Shown piece after piece: positions 1-10,325 of a stretch of 64,000 bases of DNA. Made by a program: the position numbers and the translations under genes. Every line of letters begins with the position of its first letter. Position 1 is the first letter of the stretch. A model generated the notes under the pieces. The model had not been told where the DNA came from and searched no databases. It saw nothing but the letters and a program-made list of their open reading frames with translations. The DNA is from Gillisia limnaea DSM 15749 (GTDB lineage: Bacteria > Bacteroidota > Bacteroidia > Flavobacteriales > Flavobacteriaceae), in contig NZ_JH594606.1 in assembly GCF_000243235.1 (NCBI RefSeq), positions 62,001 to 126,000 of the forward strand. The letters run 5' to 3'.

Positions 1-3000
1 TTTATTACAATCAGACCAAACCCTTTCCAGAATCTGAAGTCAGCGATGCGCCCTTGCCATTTTTGATCGTTGACAGAATTCAACTCGAAAATGTTAATGT
101 AAATTACGCTTCTACACCCGATGGAATCCTAAGCGTTCTTGATGTGGGTGAATTTTTAGCGGGATCTGCTGAAATAAATCTGGACAATAATCTCATTGCT
201 ATTGACGAAATTCTGCTCAATAATTCTGAAGTATTAGTTGAAACTACCACAATAGAAAAAGACATTGAGCCAATAGAAGATTCAGCAGAAAATCAGGAAT
301 TTGAATGGCCGAAATGGTCTGTAAATGTAAATACGATCTCACTGGAAAATAATAATTTCAGCTATTTTTCCGATGGGGCCAAAGTTGAGAAGGGGGTTTT
401 AAACCCTGATGCGATTGTGCTTAAGGATCTTAATTTTAATGCGGAAGGTCTCTTTCTTGTGGAAGAAACTGCCGGGATACGTTTAAGTAAATTCAATTTT
501 ATTGAAGCTTCAGGATATGTATTAAAAGAGTTCACACTGGATCTTGAACTTAACGAGAACTCGCTCGATCTTGAAGGTTTAAACGTTTATTTAAATGAAA
601 ATAAGTTAGAGGGCTATTTGGCTTTGGAATATAATTCTGTTGATGAACTCATTAATAATCCCGAAAATGCACAGATAAAAGCAGAATTAAATGAGATTAA
701 TTTCTGGTTAAGAGATTTGTTCCCTTTTCAGCCAGAATTAAAAAAGAACGAATATCTGCTTGAATTGAGCAACAAAGTGCTTACTGGAAATTTAAAAATA
801 GATGGATCTCTTTCATCCCTGGAAATTCCTTCAGCAAATTTTAAATGGGGAAAAAATACATCTTTAACTGCAACTGGAACTGTTGAAAATCCTATGGATC
901 CTGAAAAGCTCTTGTTTAATTTTCCTTCATTCAGATTTTCATCTACAAGATTGGATGTAGTAAGGTTTATTCAGGAAGAGGATCTGGGAATAAAGGTTCC
1001 TGCAAAATTAAGCGTACACGGATCTCTTGAAGGTAGTCCGGAAAATATTAAAACTGTTGCAAAACTGGAAACGTCTCAAGGTGCGATCGCATTTAACGGA
1101 AGCTTTTCCGGAGCCGAAACCATTAGCTATAGCGCAAAGGTGGATGTAATTGAGCTAAATCTTGGAGAACTTTTGCAAAATGAGAATTTGGGTACTTTGA
1201 ATATGGAGTTGAGTTCCCAAGGTTCCGGCGCAAATATAAATGTTTTAAATGCTACTTTAGAATCTACGATAAGCAGTTTAGGGTACAATGAATATAGCAT
1301 TAAAGACTGGAGGATCCAGGGGGAGATAGAAAATGGGGAAGGCAACATCACTTCAGCCTATAAAGATGAAAATCTCGATGCAGCGCTCCAGGCATTTGTT
1401 GAGCTCGATTCCATCGCTCCAAAAGTAACTGCAAACCTTGAAGTAACGGGAGCTGATCTTCAGGCTCTTGGTTTAACCTCAAGAAATATTAAAGGTGCCT
1501 TCCAATTAAATGCAACTTTTCAGGGCAATGCTGAAGATTATGAATTTTCATCCAATATCACCGATGGGGTTGTGGTTTATGATGATCAAACTTATTTACT
1601 GGGAGATTTAGACTTGTCTGCATACGTGCGTGCCGATACTACTTCGCTGAATATCAAAAATAAAATGATAGATCTGCAGCTTCAGTCCAATGCCAGCCCG
1701 GAAAATTTCACCAATGCCATTTACCGTCATTATGAAAGTTACCTCACAGATGAAATACGAACCGACACGGTGAAAAATCCAGTGGAATTAAAGTTACGGG
1801 GCCATATTAATCAGTCTCCAATTATTAATGACGTTTTTATTGCCAATCTAACCGAATTGGATACGGTGGATATCAATGTAGATTTCAGTGAAAAAGACAG
1901 GACGCTTGTTGCAGCCGTGGAACTCCCGTATATTAATTATAACGGAAATATAATAGACAGTTTGTCCTTCAACCTGAATTCAGATAAAGAAAATTTCAAA
2001 TTCAATTTTGGATTTAATGCTTTGGATGCAGGTCCCCTTGCAATTAAAAAGACCTTTCTTGAGGGAAGTATAGAAAACAAAATGTTAAATCTGGATTTCA
2101 ATTCCTATTATGAGGATAAAAAGCTTGTTCATGTTGCATCGGAGATCTCAAAGGAAGATGATATCTTCAGGGTTCACCTGGTTCCGGAAGAATTGATCCT
2201 CAATTATGCCGAATGGAAGATTCCGGAATCGAATGAGATTCTAATCGATGAAAAATCCATTCAATTTAACGATTTCCGAATGAGTCGGAAAAATCAGGAG
2301 ATAGAAATAAGCAATTCTATGCCTGAAGCTCAGAAAGAACATATTGGAATCAGCTTCAAAAACTTTAATCTGGAAGCGGTTTTTAGTTATCTAAATCCTG
2401 AAAAATCCCTTGCCTCAGGAAACCTGAACGGAAATTTCATTATTGAAGAACCTTTTTCCAATACCGGGCTTCTGGCGAATTTGGAAATCCAGGATTTAAA
2501 GGTGATGGATGTTCCCTTAGGAGTATTAAACCTTGAAGCAGTGGCTGAAGGAGCCCAGAATTACAATTTGGATCTCTCCATAAAAGGAGGAAATGCAGAT
2601 CTTGATCTTACCGGAACCTATGTTGCGGCCGAAGCCGGTGCGCAAATAGATATGGACCTTCAAATCAATGAGCTAAAAATGGAAGCCATTGCAGGATTTT
2701 CAGATGGTGCTATCAATAGCAGCAGCGGAAGTATTTCCGGACAAATGAACGTAAACGGTACTATTGCAGAACCTAATTATGTAGGGAATTTCCAATTCAA
2801 CAATGCAGCTTTTACAGTGGCCACTCTCAATGCCCCATTTAGAATTGAGGACGAGATCCTAAAGCTTGATACGGATGGATTATATTTTGATGATTTCAAA
2901 ATAGAGGACACCAAAAATAATTCCTTCGTGGTAAACGGGGAAGTTTTAACCGAAACCTTATTAAATCCTAAATTCAATCTGCAGTTTGAAGCCTCCAATT

Positions 3001-4334
3001 TTAATGTGCTTAATTCTACTGCAGAAGATAATGAGCTTTACTATGGAACAGCAAGCTTTGACGGAACAGCCCGTTTAACCGGAGATCTTAATTTGCCAAA
3101 ACTGGACGTGAATATTACGGTTGGTTCAAATACGGATGTAACGTATGTCATTCCGGAAGAATCTCTGGCAATTCAGGACCGGGATGGAGTCGTTATTTTT
3201 GTAAATCGCGAAAATCCGGATGACATATTAACTAAAACCTCTGAAGAGGAATCGGCAATAATCTCCGGTGTGGATATCCGTGCATTGATTTCCATAGGAG
3301 ACGGAGCTATATTCACCATAGTGTTAGATGAACAAACCGAAGATAATTTTCAGGTAAAAGGGGAAGGAGATCTTAATTTTAACGTGTACCCTAATGGCAG
3401 AACTACATTATCCGGCAGGTATGAAATGAGTGGAGGACATTACGAAATGAGCCTCTATGGTCTTGTAAAAAGGCGCTTCGATATCGCACCCGGAAGTACG
3501 ATTACCTGGGCAGGGGATCCTTTTGATGCCAATCTTGATATACGTGCGATTTATAAGGTAGAGACGTCTGCCTCAGCATTAATGGCAACGCAAACCGCAG
3601 GAGCCGATGCTTCTACAAGGGGAAGGTTTCGACAACAATTACCTTTTCTGGTTTATTTAAATGTCGATGGAGAATTGATGCAACCTAAAATCTCCTTTAA
3701 CCTTGATATGCCGGAGAACGATCAGGGAGCAATTGGAGGCCAGGTTTATGGGAGAATACAGCAACTCAACAACCAGGAACAGGAATTGAACAAACAGGTG
3801 TTTTCCCTTTTAGTTCTTAACAGGTTTTTTCCTGAGACTATGTCTGATGGTAGTGGCGGTGGAACCGTAACAGTGGCCCGTGATAATCTAAATCAAGCCC
3901 TTTCTGATCAATTAAATATATTTTCAGAGAAATTATTGGGTGATACCGGAGTAGAACTGGATTTTGGTGTAGACAGTTTTACAGATTATCAGGGAGAAAG
4001 TCCTCAGGAAAGGACCCAGGTGGAGATCACTGCTCAAAAAAAGCTTTTAGATGACCGTTTAATAGTACGGGTAGGAAGTGACGTGGATATTCAGGGCAGT
4101 AGCCAGGTTCAGGGAGAAGCAAGTCCAATAATAGGAAATGTGAGCATTGAATACCTGCTTACAGAAGATGGAATTTTCCGTTTAAAAGGTTTCAGAAAAA
4201 ATCAATTTGAAAATGTTATAGACGGCCAACTTATCATTAGCGGAATAGCCTTTATTTTTACCAGAGAGTTCAATGAATTCACTGAATTGTGGAAAAATTT
4301 TCTGAAAGAAGAAACTGAAAATACAGAAGAATAA
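1..4334 (+). CDS. tamB: TamB-like translocation/assembly module protein (5' end outside window)
   Basis: The reading frame is open from the left edge, so the start and inner-membrane anchor lie upstream. More than 1,420 residues are visible. Almost all of it is repetitive, low-cysteine beta-strand sequence (AsmA/TamB type), with the conserved DUF490 C-terminal domain over roughly the last 450 residues. It ends in a hydrophobic-aromatic beta segment near FIFTREFNEFTELW. TamB proteins span the periplasm as a lipid-transporting beta-groove that docks on an outer-membrane Omp85 protein. That partner gene starts 12 bases downstream on the same strand, so the two are very probably an operon. The family assignment is firm; the exact cargo (lipid transport or protein assembly) cannot be read from sequence. 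Confidence 0.9.
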   Translation, partial: YYNQTKPFPESEVSDAPLPFLIVDRIQLENVNVNYASTPDGILSVLDVGEFLAGSAEINLDNNLIAIDEILLNNSEVLVETTTIEKDIEPIEDSAENQEFEWPKWSVNVNTISLENNNFSYFSDGAKVEKGVLNPDAIVLKDLNFNAEGLFLVEETAGIRLSKFNFIEASGYVLKEFTLDLELNENSLDLEGLNVYLNENKLEGYLALEYNSVDELINNPENAQIKAELNEINFWLRDLFPFQPELKKNEYLLELSNKVLTGNLKIDGSLSSLEIPSANFKWGKNTSLTATGTVENPMDPEKLLFNFPSFRFSSTRLDVVRFIQEEDLGIKVPAKLSVHGSLEGSPENIKTVAKLETSQGAIAFNGSFSGAETISYSAKVDVIELNLGELLQNENLGTLNMELSSQGSGANINVLNATLESTISSLGYNEYSIKDWRIQGEIENGEGNITSAYKDENLDAALQAFVELDSIAPKVTANLEVTGADLQALGLTSRNIKGAFQLNATFQGNAEDYEFSSNITDGVVVYDDQTYLLGDLDLSAYVRADTTSLNIKNKMIDLQLQSNASPENFTNAIYRHYESYLTDEIRTDTVKNPVELKLRGHINQSPIINDVFIANLTELDTVDINVDFSEKDRTLVAAVELPYINYNGNIIDSLSFNLNSDKENFKFNFGFNALDAGPLAIKKTFLEGSIENKMLNLDFNSYYEDKKLVHVASEISKEDDIFRVHLVPEELILNYAEWKIPESNEILIDEKSIQFNDFRMSRKNQEIEISNSMPEAQKEHIGISFKNFNLEAVFSYLNPEKSLASGNLNGNFIIEEPFSNTGLLANLEIQDLKVMDVPLGVLNLEAVAEGAQNYNLDLSIKGGNADLDLTGTYVAAEAGAQIDMDLQINELKMEAIAGFSDGAINSSSGSISGQMNVNGTIAEPNYVGNFQFNNAAFTVATLNAPFRIEDEILKLDTDGLYFDDFKIEDTKNNSFVVNGEVLTETLLNPKFNLQFEASNFNVLNSTAEDNELYYGTASFDGTARLTGDLNLPKLDVNITVGSNTDVTYVIPEESLAIQDRDGVVIFVNRENPDDILTKTSEEESAIISGVDIRALISIGDGAIFTIVLDEQTEDNFQVKGEGDLNFNVYPNGRTTLSGRYEMSGGHYEMSLYGLVKRRFDIAPGSTITWAGDPFDANLDIRAIYKVETSASALMATQTAGADASTRGRFRQQLPFLVYLNVDGELMQPKISFNLDMPENDQGAIGGQVYGRIQQLNNQEQELNKQVFSLLVLNRFFPETMSDGSGGGTVTVARDNLNQALSDQLNIFSEKLLGDTGVELDFGVDSFTDYQGESPQERTQVEITAQKKLLDDRLIVRVGSDVDIQGSSQVQGEASPIIGNVSIEYLLTEDGIFRLKGFRKNQFENVIDGQLIISGIAFIFTREFNEFTELWKNFLKEETENTEE

Positions 4335-4346
4335 TTTTTAAGATAT

Positions 4347-6620
4347 ATGCCAAAAAAAATACACATATACCTAATTACCGGCTTGATAAGTTTTCTTATG
4401 CTGCAATCCTGCAGCGTTAAAAAATTTATTCCGGAAGGAGAACTGCTATACAGGGGTGCAAATCTTGAAGTAGATACCGTTTCAAATATTAAGGAATTCG
4501 ACCAACTGCGTACGCAGCTTGAAGCGGTAATCCAACCGGAGCCAAACAATAAAATTCTGGGAATGCATCCAGGGCTTTACTTCCATTATAAAGCACAAAA
4601 AGACAAACCAGGTTTTATAAATAAATTTTTAAACGACAAAATAGGGGAGGAACCCGTTTATCTCTCAAATGTAGAAACTATCCTAACCGAGGATTTGCTT
4701 TTAAACAGGCTCGAAAACAGGGGGTTTTTCTATAGTACTGCAACTTCTTCTGTTCAGGAAAATGAAGCTAAAAAAACAGCCAGGGTATCGTATAAAGTGA
4801 GTTTGACAGAACCCTACAGACTTGAAAATTACAAACTAGATTCTGATTCTCTTTTGATCTATAAGGAGATTGGAAAACTCCTTCCAGATACCCCACTCGA
4901 AAAAGGAATGCGATTTGACCTGCCATTACTAAAATTTGAAAGGGAACGATTAGATCGAAAACTGAAAGAAACAGGATACTATAATTTTAACTCAGGTTTT
5001 TTGATCTTTGAAGCAGATACCAACCAATACAGCAATAAACGATTTGATTTATTTTTAAGGTTAAAAAAGGAAGTTCCTGTAAAATCCATTATCCCTTATA
5101 AAATTTCAAAGGTGAACATTTATCCCAATTACGTGATTGGAAATGATAGTATAAAGCAGGACACGCTGCGTTTTGAAGGGAAAAGCTTTATACAGGCAGA
5201 GGAATTCTTTAAACCTAAACATCTCGATCCTTATGTTCTTATTGATGAAGGAGCGTTATACAGCCCGTCTAACTCACGAAATACCAGCAGGCGGCTGGCA
5301 TCCATTGGCGCCTATAAATTTGTGAACATACGTTATGATGAAATTGACACTTTAGCAACCGATAGTCTGGGGATACTGGAGGCTAACATATTTCTTTCGC
5401 CCTTAAATAAGCGGGCAATCCGGGCAGAACTGCAGGCCATTACAAAATCAAATAATTTTGCAGGTCCTAATCTTGCGGTTACATTATCCAACCGGAATCT
5501 TTTTCATGGTGGTGAAACCTTAAATATTTCGGCTAAATTTGGATATGAAGTCCAGATTGCTGGCGGAGACCGAAAAGGATTAAGCAGTATTCAGCTTGGT
5601 TTGGGTGCCGATCTTATCTTTCCGCGCTTGCTTTTTCCAATTTCTTTTGATGAAAATTGGTTTGAATATTCCATTCCAAAAACGAAGATTAGTCTGGAAG
5701 GGGATTATTTAAGCCGAAGTGAACTGTTCAGCTTGGGTTCTGTTTCGGCAAGATTTGGATATTTATGGAATGCAAACAGGTATGTTAGTCACGAATTAAA
5801 CCCAATTTCTCTAAACTATGTTAGTCTAACCAATACAACCCCTGAATTTGAAACTATTCTGGATGAAAATTCGTTTTTAAGAAATAGTTTCGATCAACAA
5901 TTCATCTCCGGGCTTACCTATTCTTTTACCTATAATGGCATGGTAGACCAAAATAAAAAACATCAGTTTTTTCTAAATTCAACGTTGGATATCGCCGGAA
6001 ATACCATTGACCTTATAAGCGGAAATGCAGAGGAAGATCCACAGACCTTTTTTGGATTAGAATATGCACAATATGCGAAAGCAGATGCCGATTTTAGATA
6101 TCATTTTAATTTTGGGAAAGAGCAAAAGATTGCAACCCGATTATTTGCGGGATATGGAATTCCATACGGGAATTCAAATGTGATGCCTTTTAGCAAACAG
6201 TATTTTTCCGGAGGTCCTTATAGCGTTAGAGCCTTCCGCATTCGTTCCCTGGGTCCGGGAACCTATGATCCTGCCGAATCTGGAGATGCCGGTTTTTTTG
6301 ACCAATCCGGAAATATTCGGTTAGAAGCCAATGTAGAATACAGGTTTCCTATAATTTCATTTCTGAAAGGTGCTGCATTTGTGGATGCCGGAAATGTCTG
6401 GAATACAAATGAGTCCCTTCCCGGTGGAAAATTTAGTTCAAATTTCATCGATGAGTTTGGAATAGGTGGAGGGGTTGGATTACGTGTGGATATTCAAAAC
6501 TTTGTAATAAGGTTTGATTTGGCTGCTCCATTTAGAACTCCCTATTTACCCGAAGGAGATCGATGGAACTTTGATTTTGGGAAACCGGTTTTTAATTTTG
6601 CAATTGGATATCCGTTCTAA
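4347..6620 (+). CDS. tamL: TamL-type Omp85 outer-membrane protein (lipoprotein TamA homologue)
   Basis: This 757-residue protein has a lipoprotein signal: a hydrophobic core at residues 8-20 and lipobox LQSC with the acylated Cys at 22. Periplasmic POTRA-like segments follow over roughly residues 30-330. A 16-stranded Omp85 (Bac_surface_Ag) barrel fills the rest, including the FSGGPYSVRAFRIRSLGPG motif of the folded-in loop. It ends in phenylalanine (IGYPF), as expected for a beta-barrel signal. The combination of lipidation and proximity to tamB is the known Bacteroidota TamL arrangement. It should work with the upstream TamB in outer-membrane biogenesis. Its stop overlaps the convergent upp gene by four bases. 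Confidence 0.9.
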   Translation: MPKKIHIYLITGLISFLMLQSCSVKKFIPEGELLYRGANLEVDTVSNIKEFDQLRTQLEAVIQPEPNNKILGMHPGLYFHYKAQKDKPGFINKFLNDKIGEEPVYLSNVETILTEDLLLNRLENRGFFYSTATSSVQENEAKKTARVSYKVSLTEPYRLENYKLDSDSLLIYKEIGKLLPDTPLEKGMRFDLPLLKFERERLDRKLKETGYYNFNSGFLIFEADTNQYSNKRFDLFLRLKKEVPVKSIIPYKISKVNIYPNYVIGNDSIKQDTLRFEGKSFIQAEEFFKPKHLDPYVLIDEGALYSPSNSRNTSRRLASIGAYKFVNIRYDEIDTLATDSLGILEANIFLSPLNKRAIRAELQAITKSNNFAGPNLAVTLSNRNLFHGGETLNISAKFGYEVQIAGGDRKGLSSIQLGLGADLIFPRLLFPISFDENWFEYSIPKTKISLEGDYLSRSELFSLGSVSARFGYLWNANRYVSHELNPISLNYVSLTNTTPEFETILDENSFLRNSFDQQFISGLTYSFTYNGMVDQNKKHQFFLNSTLDIAGNTIDLISGNAEEDPQTFFGLEYAQYAKADADFRYHFNFGKEQKIATRLFAGYGIPYGNSNVMPFSKQYFSGGPYSVRAFRIRSLGPGTYDPAESGDAGFFDQSGNIRLEANVEYRFPIISFLKGAAFVDAGNVWNTNESLPGGKFSSNFIDEFGIGGGVGLRVDIQNFVIRFDLAAPFRTPYLPEGDRWNFDFGKPVFNFAIGYPF

Positions 6621-7273
6621 TGCTGAAGCTTTGTCCCGAAACAAAGATCTCCGGCATCCCCAAGTCCCGGAACAATATATCCGTGTTCGTCAAGATCATT
6701 ATCTACAGTAGCTATCCATAATTTTACGTGATCCGGAAGCTCCTTTTGCAAAGTTTCGATGCCTTGTTTCGAGCCGATTACAGAAACTAAATGAATATTT
6801 TTAGGGGTTCCCATCGCCTTTAAAGCATTAAAAACGTTGATGAAAGAAAGTCCCGTTGCCAACATAGGATCTGCAAGGATTAGCGTTTTTCCTTCCAGGG
6901 AAGGAGAAGCCAGGTATTCCACCTTAATTTCAAATTCAGTCTTAGAGCTATGATGTCTATATGCGGAAATAAAAGAGTTTTCTGCATTGTCAAAATAATT
7001 CAATAAACCGTTGTGAAGTGGCAGGCCTGCACGCAAAATAGAACAGATAACCAGTTCTTCATCCAGTAAGGAAATTTTGGATACTCCAAGGGGCGAAATG
7101 ACGGAAGTTTCCTTGTAAATCAAGGTTTTACTGAGTTCATATCCCAGTATTTCGCCAATCCGTTCAATATTCCTTCGAAATCTCATTTTATCCGATTGCA
7201 TTTTCACATCCCGGACCTCCGCAATAAATTTATTTAAAATCGAATTTTTTTCTTCAAGATTAAAAACTTGCAT
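6617..7273 (-). CDS. upp: Uracil phosphoribosyltransferase
   Basis: This 218-residue cytosolic enzyme converts uracil and PRPP to UMP in pyrimidine salvage. The family landmarks are visible: SILRAGLPLHNG in the substrate-binding region, the PRPP loop ADPMLATGLSF (most homologues have GGS here), and the uracil-binding C-terminal block VPGLGDAGDLCFGT. The length is normal. ATG start at 7273. The gene stands alone, converging on tamL and diverging from the secreted-protein gene at 7447. Confidence 0.95.
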   Translation of the reverse strand: MQVFNLEEKNSILNKFIAEVRDVKMQSDKMRFRRNIERIGEILGYELSKTLIYKETSVISPLGVSKISLLDEELVICSILRAGLPLHNGLLNYFDNAENSFISAYRHHSSKTEFEIKVEYLASPSLEGKTLILADPMLATGLSFINVFNALKAMGTPKNIHLVSVIGSKQGIETLQKELPDHVKLWIATVDNDLDEHGYIVPGLGDAGDLCFGTKLQH

Positions 7274-7387
7274 ATATCTTTTTTATAAAGTTAATCAGAA
7301 ATTTGAGGAATGGAACTACCAGATCAAAATTCATTTTCTAAAAACTCCAAAAACAGAAAAATTGAAACGGGCTTATTTAAAATTCCT

Positions 7388-7395
7388 TATTTTTG
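7388..7395 (+). promoter_or_regulatory. Bacteroidota-type -7 element (TATTTTTG)
   Basis: TATTTTTG matches the TAnnTTTG -7 consensus and lies about 50 bases before the start of the secreted-protein gene at 7447. No clear -33 TTG is seen. Confidence 0.4.
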
Positions 7396-7446
7396 GCTGA
7401 GTTATTGTATTAGTAAGCCGGGAATTAATTTAAAATCACCGATCCT

Positions 7447-8070
7447 ATGAAAACGTTGCTATCAGCATTATTTCTTATATCATTTTCCATAGTTTCCTTT
7501 GCTCAGGTAGAAATTCCTGCTACATCAAATAAGCCGGTATTTGAAGGACCTAAATCCAATTCCGGAGGATTACCTTCAATCCTATTGCGTGAAGCCCCAC
7601 GACCCGACTATAAGTTGAAGGATGATCCTACCAAACCTAAACCCATTGAAATGAGGACGAAAAATGACCTACTTAGCGCAGGTGATTTTATTGAAAATAA
7701 ATGGGCCGAAGATGAAAAGCCGGAAAAAGGTTTTGGAGAGGATCAATATTTAGGTGATTTTAAAACCACCGGAAAATTTGTAGAGCTATATTGTAGGGAC
7801 GATCAATATGTGGATGGGGATAAGATTCGGGTACGGGTGAATGGCGTAGTAATTCAAAATAGCATTACTCTTGGAAGCAATTGGACCCCTATTCTTGTTA
7901 CCCTCGAAAAAGGTTTTAATACCATTGAATTTGAAGCGCTTAATCAGGGATCTTCAGGCCCTAATACAGCAGCTTTTTCTGTAATTAATGAAATGGGAGA
8001 AACTATCAATTCCAATCGTTGGAACTTGCTTACAGGATCCAAAGCCAGTATGATTATTGTAAAAGAATAA
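7447..8070 (+). CDS. Secreted conserved hypothetical protein
   Basis: This 207-residue protein has a clear signal peptide. The hydrophobic stretch LLSALFLISFSIVSFA ends in a signal-peptidase I site just before QVEIP. The mature N-terminus is proline- and lysine-rich and probably unstructured. It is followed by a compact beta-rich domain (about residues 95-207, from VELYCRDDQYVDGDKIRVRV onward) that looks like a carbohydrate-binding or Ig-like sandwich fold. I recognise no named family, though secreted proteins of this look are common in flavobacteria. It has its own upstream -7 element and no obvious operon partner. Confidence 0.75.
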   Translation: MKTLLSALFLISFSIVSFAQVEIPATSNKPVFEGPKSNSGGLPSILLREAPRPDYKLKDDPTKPKPIEMRTKNDLLSAGDFIENKWAEDEKPEKGFGEDQYLGDFKTTGKFVELYCRDDQYVDGDKIRVRVNGVVIQNSITLGSNWTPILVTLEKGFNTIEFEALNQGSSGPNTAAFSVINEMGETINSNRWNLLTGSKASMIIVKE

Positions 8071-8208
8071 TTCTTTATTCCGGTCAATCTGTTCGGGATG
8101 ATCCAACTGCGGCAAATTGAAGAAATTATAACAAGTTGTTAAGGGATCATTACTGTTTTAAAGATTAACTTTAAAAAGTTCTTATTTACAATTTAATCAG
8201 AATCAATT

Positions 8209-8667
8209 ATGAAAAAAGTACTTATAGCAGTTGATTACAGTCCCAGTTCAGAAAAAATAGCAGAGGCAGGATATAAATTGGCTAAAGATATGAATGCCCA
8301 GGTTTGTATCATGCACGTGATTACTGAAATCAAATATTACGGAATGGAATATCCTACATTTATGGGGTACACCGGATACAACATGGAGATTGACGTCAAT
8401 ATGGCCGATGAATTGCACAAAGTGGCACAGGATTTTATGGGAAAAACCAAAGAGCATTTTAATGATCCTGAATTATCCACCTATATTGGGCAAGGGGATA
8501 CCGCGGATACAATTTTAAACTATGCTTCTGAATGGAATGCAGATGTTTTGGTTTTGGGAACGCACAGCCATAGCACTTTGGAAAAAATTTTCGTAGGAGA
8601 TGTAGCTTCTGAAATTTTAAAATCTGCCAAAATTCCATTATATATTATCCCGATAAAAAAGGAGTAG
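8209..8667 (+). CDS. Universal stress protein (UspA family)
   Basis: This single-domain Usp of 152 residues starts with the beta-strand MKKVLIAVDYSPSSEK and ends with LVLGTHSHSTLEKIFVGDVASEI. The second motif corresponds to the ATP-binding G-x2-G-x9-G(S/T) loop but is degenerate (GTHS...VGDV), so it may be of the non-ATP-binding class. Family members are cytosolic dimers induced by starvation and stress. The following gene on the opposite strand (8732-9211) is also a stress-type protein. A shared hairpin separates the two stop codons. Confidence 0.88.
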   Translation: MKKVLIAVDYSPSSEKIAEAGYKLAKDMNAQVCIMHVITEIKYYGMEYPTFMGYTGYNMEIDVNMADELHKVAQDFMGKTKEHFNDPELSTYIGQGDTADTILNYASEWNADVLVLGTHSHSTLEKIFVGDVASEILKSAKIPLYIIPIKKE

Positions 8668-8680
8668 AGGTTTAAAATAA

Positions 8681-8714
8681 AAGTCCTGAGGATGTGCTGC
8701 CTCAGGACTTCTTT
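8681..8714 (-). terminator. Hairpin terminator between convergent genes
   Basis: A ten-base-pair stem, AAGTCCTGAG/CTCAGGACTT, has a ten-base loop. Read on the minus strand it is followed by TTTTATTTT, so it mainly serves the gene ending at 8732. The Usp gene ends just before it. Confidence 0.7.
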
Positions 8715-8731
8715 CAATGTATTACGAAAAT

Positions 8732-9211
8732 CTATTTTTCTTCGAGATCTTCCAACTTTTTAATTTGTTCTACAGTAGTGCTAATCTCACTCAGCTGTCT
8801 TTTTAAAGTTTCAGAAATAGAAGGTGGAAATTTATATTTTTTTAACTTCTCTTCGTATTCTTTTTTACTGGCCTTCTCACCACGGATACATTCTTCCAAA
8901 AGTGCCTCATTTTTATTTGCGCTAAGCATAGTTTTTATGTTCATCCAGGTTCTATGTAAATCCCCTGTTGCGCTACCTTTTTCCTTTGGATGTTCATTCA
9001 AGGAACGGATGATCTTATCAAGTTCTGTAGCAAAATGATTTCTTTGAACGGCCTGTTTTTTCAAAAACCTTCTTAAATTCTCATCTTTGGTGTCTTCCAG
9101 GGCTTTTTTATATCCTTTCTCAGCATCATAATTTTTTTCAAGCAATTCCTGTAAGTTATTTACAAGTTGATTGTGACTTTCTTGTTTGGCAGATTCTCTT
9201 GTGGTTTCCAT
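8732..9211 (-). CDS. PA2169-type four-helix-bundle protein (DUF2383)
   Basis: The protein has about 159 residues from the ATG at 9211. A TTG seven codons earlier is possible but less likely. It is all-helical, rich in Lys/Glu, and carries the ferritin-like DUF2383 pattern: LVNNLQELLEKNYDAEKGYK early, then LRRFLKKQAVQRNHFATEL, then DLHRTWMNIKT. The role is unknown. In other Bacteroidota and proteobacteria such proteins are found with stress genes, and here it faces a universal stress protein gene. No signal peptide. Confidence 0.8.
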   Translation of the reverse strand: METTRESAKQESHNQLVNNLQELLEKNYDAEKGYKKALEDTKDENLRRFLKKQAVQRNHFATELDKIIRSLNEHPKEKGSATGDLHRTWMNIKTMLSANKNEALLEECIRGEKASKKEYEEKLKKYKFPPSISETLKRQLSEISTTVEQIKKLEDLEEK

Positions 9212-9308
9212 AATAATACGATTTAGTTGCAATTAAGGCTAAATATAGAATATAAAATATTTTTAAAAACTGATTTAAGTCAACTTTATCAATGGTTTAA
9301 CAAAAAAA

Positions 9309-9395
9309 ACGAGGAATTCGAAGCATCCCTATAACTCTCGAAACGGAGGACCTGCCCTACGGACAGACGGGTTAAAACCTCAACGAGGGATTAAA
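9309..9395. repeat. Interspersed GC-rich repeat, copy A
   Basis: This degenerate copy of the intergenic repeat family carries CCTGCCCTACGGACAGACGG and the terminal near-palindrome TTAAAACCTCAACGAGGGA-TTAA. Similar sequence occurs near 18.2, 56.5 and 60.0 kb. Confidence 0.6.
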
Positions 9396-9467
9396 TTAAA
9401 ATCAGATCCTAATTATGTAAAAAAATATCCAGACCCTTAAGGATTGGCATTGGGGAATTAAAACCTT

Positions 9468-10325
9468 TCAGTTAAATTTCCACGCAATTATTCTGCTTTT
9501 TTTATTGCCCTGAGTCATTTCAATGCTTTTATGAGGAGCCTTTAATTTGATTAGCTGTTTATAGATCTTAGGAAGGTTTTCTTTTTTTGACACAAGGCAG
9601 GTAAACCAGCCAACCTGTGTTTTAAATGCAAGGCTTTCCCTAATCATTCTTTTTATAAATAGTGTTTCTCCGCCATTGCACCACAATTCATTAGCTTGCC
9701 CTCCAAAATTAAGTGTTGTCCCGGATATTCCAAGATTTTTTAATTTCTTGAGACTCGTTTTTTTTGCTTCTTCTGCGGAAGCGTGAAAAGGAGGATTACA
9801 CATACTGAAATCAAAATATGTTCCCGGAGCAATAATTCCTGTAAAAATATGTGCAGGATCCTGCTGATGTTTAATTTCAATGAAGTCCTTCAGCCCGGAA
9901 TTAGCGTTTACATTTGCTTTGGCGGCATTTACAGAAGTTAAACTAATATCGCACCCGGTCATTTTCCAGTTATAAATCCTGGCCCCTAAAATAGGATAAA
10001 TACAATTCGCTCCAACCCCAATATCAAGTTCTTTAATGCTTTTGGGATCGATTCCTTCTTCCGCAAGGAAATCGGCCAGGTAGTGAATATAATCAGCTCT
10101 TCCGGGAATTGGAGCGCACAAATAATCCTCTGGAATATTCCAGCTGGCAATCTCATAATGATGTTTCAGGAGCGCTTTGTTTAAGTGTAAGATCGCTTTA
10201 GGATTTGAAAAATCTATGGTGGTTTTCCCGAAATCATTCTGAAAAATATACCTGGACAATTCCGGATAAGAGCCGGTTAAGGCCTCCATATCATATTCCT
10301 GATTGTGTACGTTTTTAGGATGCAA
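9468..10325 (-). CDS. rlmF: 23S rRNA (adenine(1618)-N6)-methyltransferase RlmF
   Basis: This 285-residue SAM-dependent methyltransferase makes m6A1618 in 23S rRNA. The family opening LHPKNVHNQEYDMEAL is present. Motif I (LDIGVGANCIYPILG) and the catalytic adenine-N6 motif NPPF (in SMCNPPFHASAEEA) follow. A TTG codon supplies the first residue at 10325, and I find no in-frame ATG upstream, so the start is somewhat uncertain. Single gene; a SAM-binding Rossmann fold in the cytosol is expected. Confidence 0.92.
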   Translation of the reverse strand: MHPKNVHNQEYDMEALTGSYPELSRYIFQNDFGKTTIDFSNPKAILHLNKALLKHHYEIASWNIPEDYLCAPIPGRADYIHYLADFLAEEGIDPKSIKELDIGVGANCIYPILGARIYNWKMTGCDISLTSVNAAKANVNANSGLKDFIEIKHQQDPAHIFTGIIAPGTYFDFSMCNPPFHASAEEAKKTSLKKLKNLGISGTTLNFGGQANELWCNGGETLFIKRMIRESLAFKTQVGWFTCLVSKKENLPKIYKQLIKLKAPHKSIEMTQGNKKSRIIAWKFN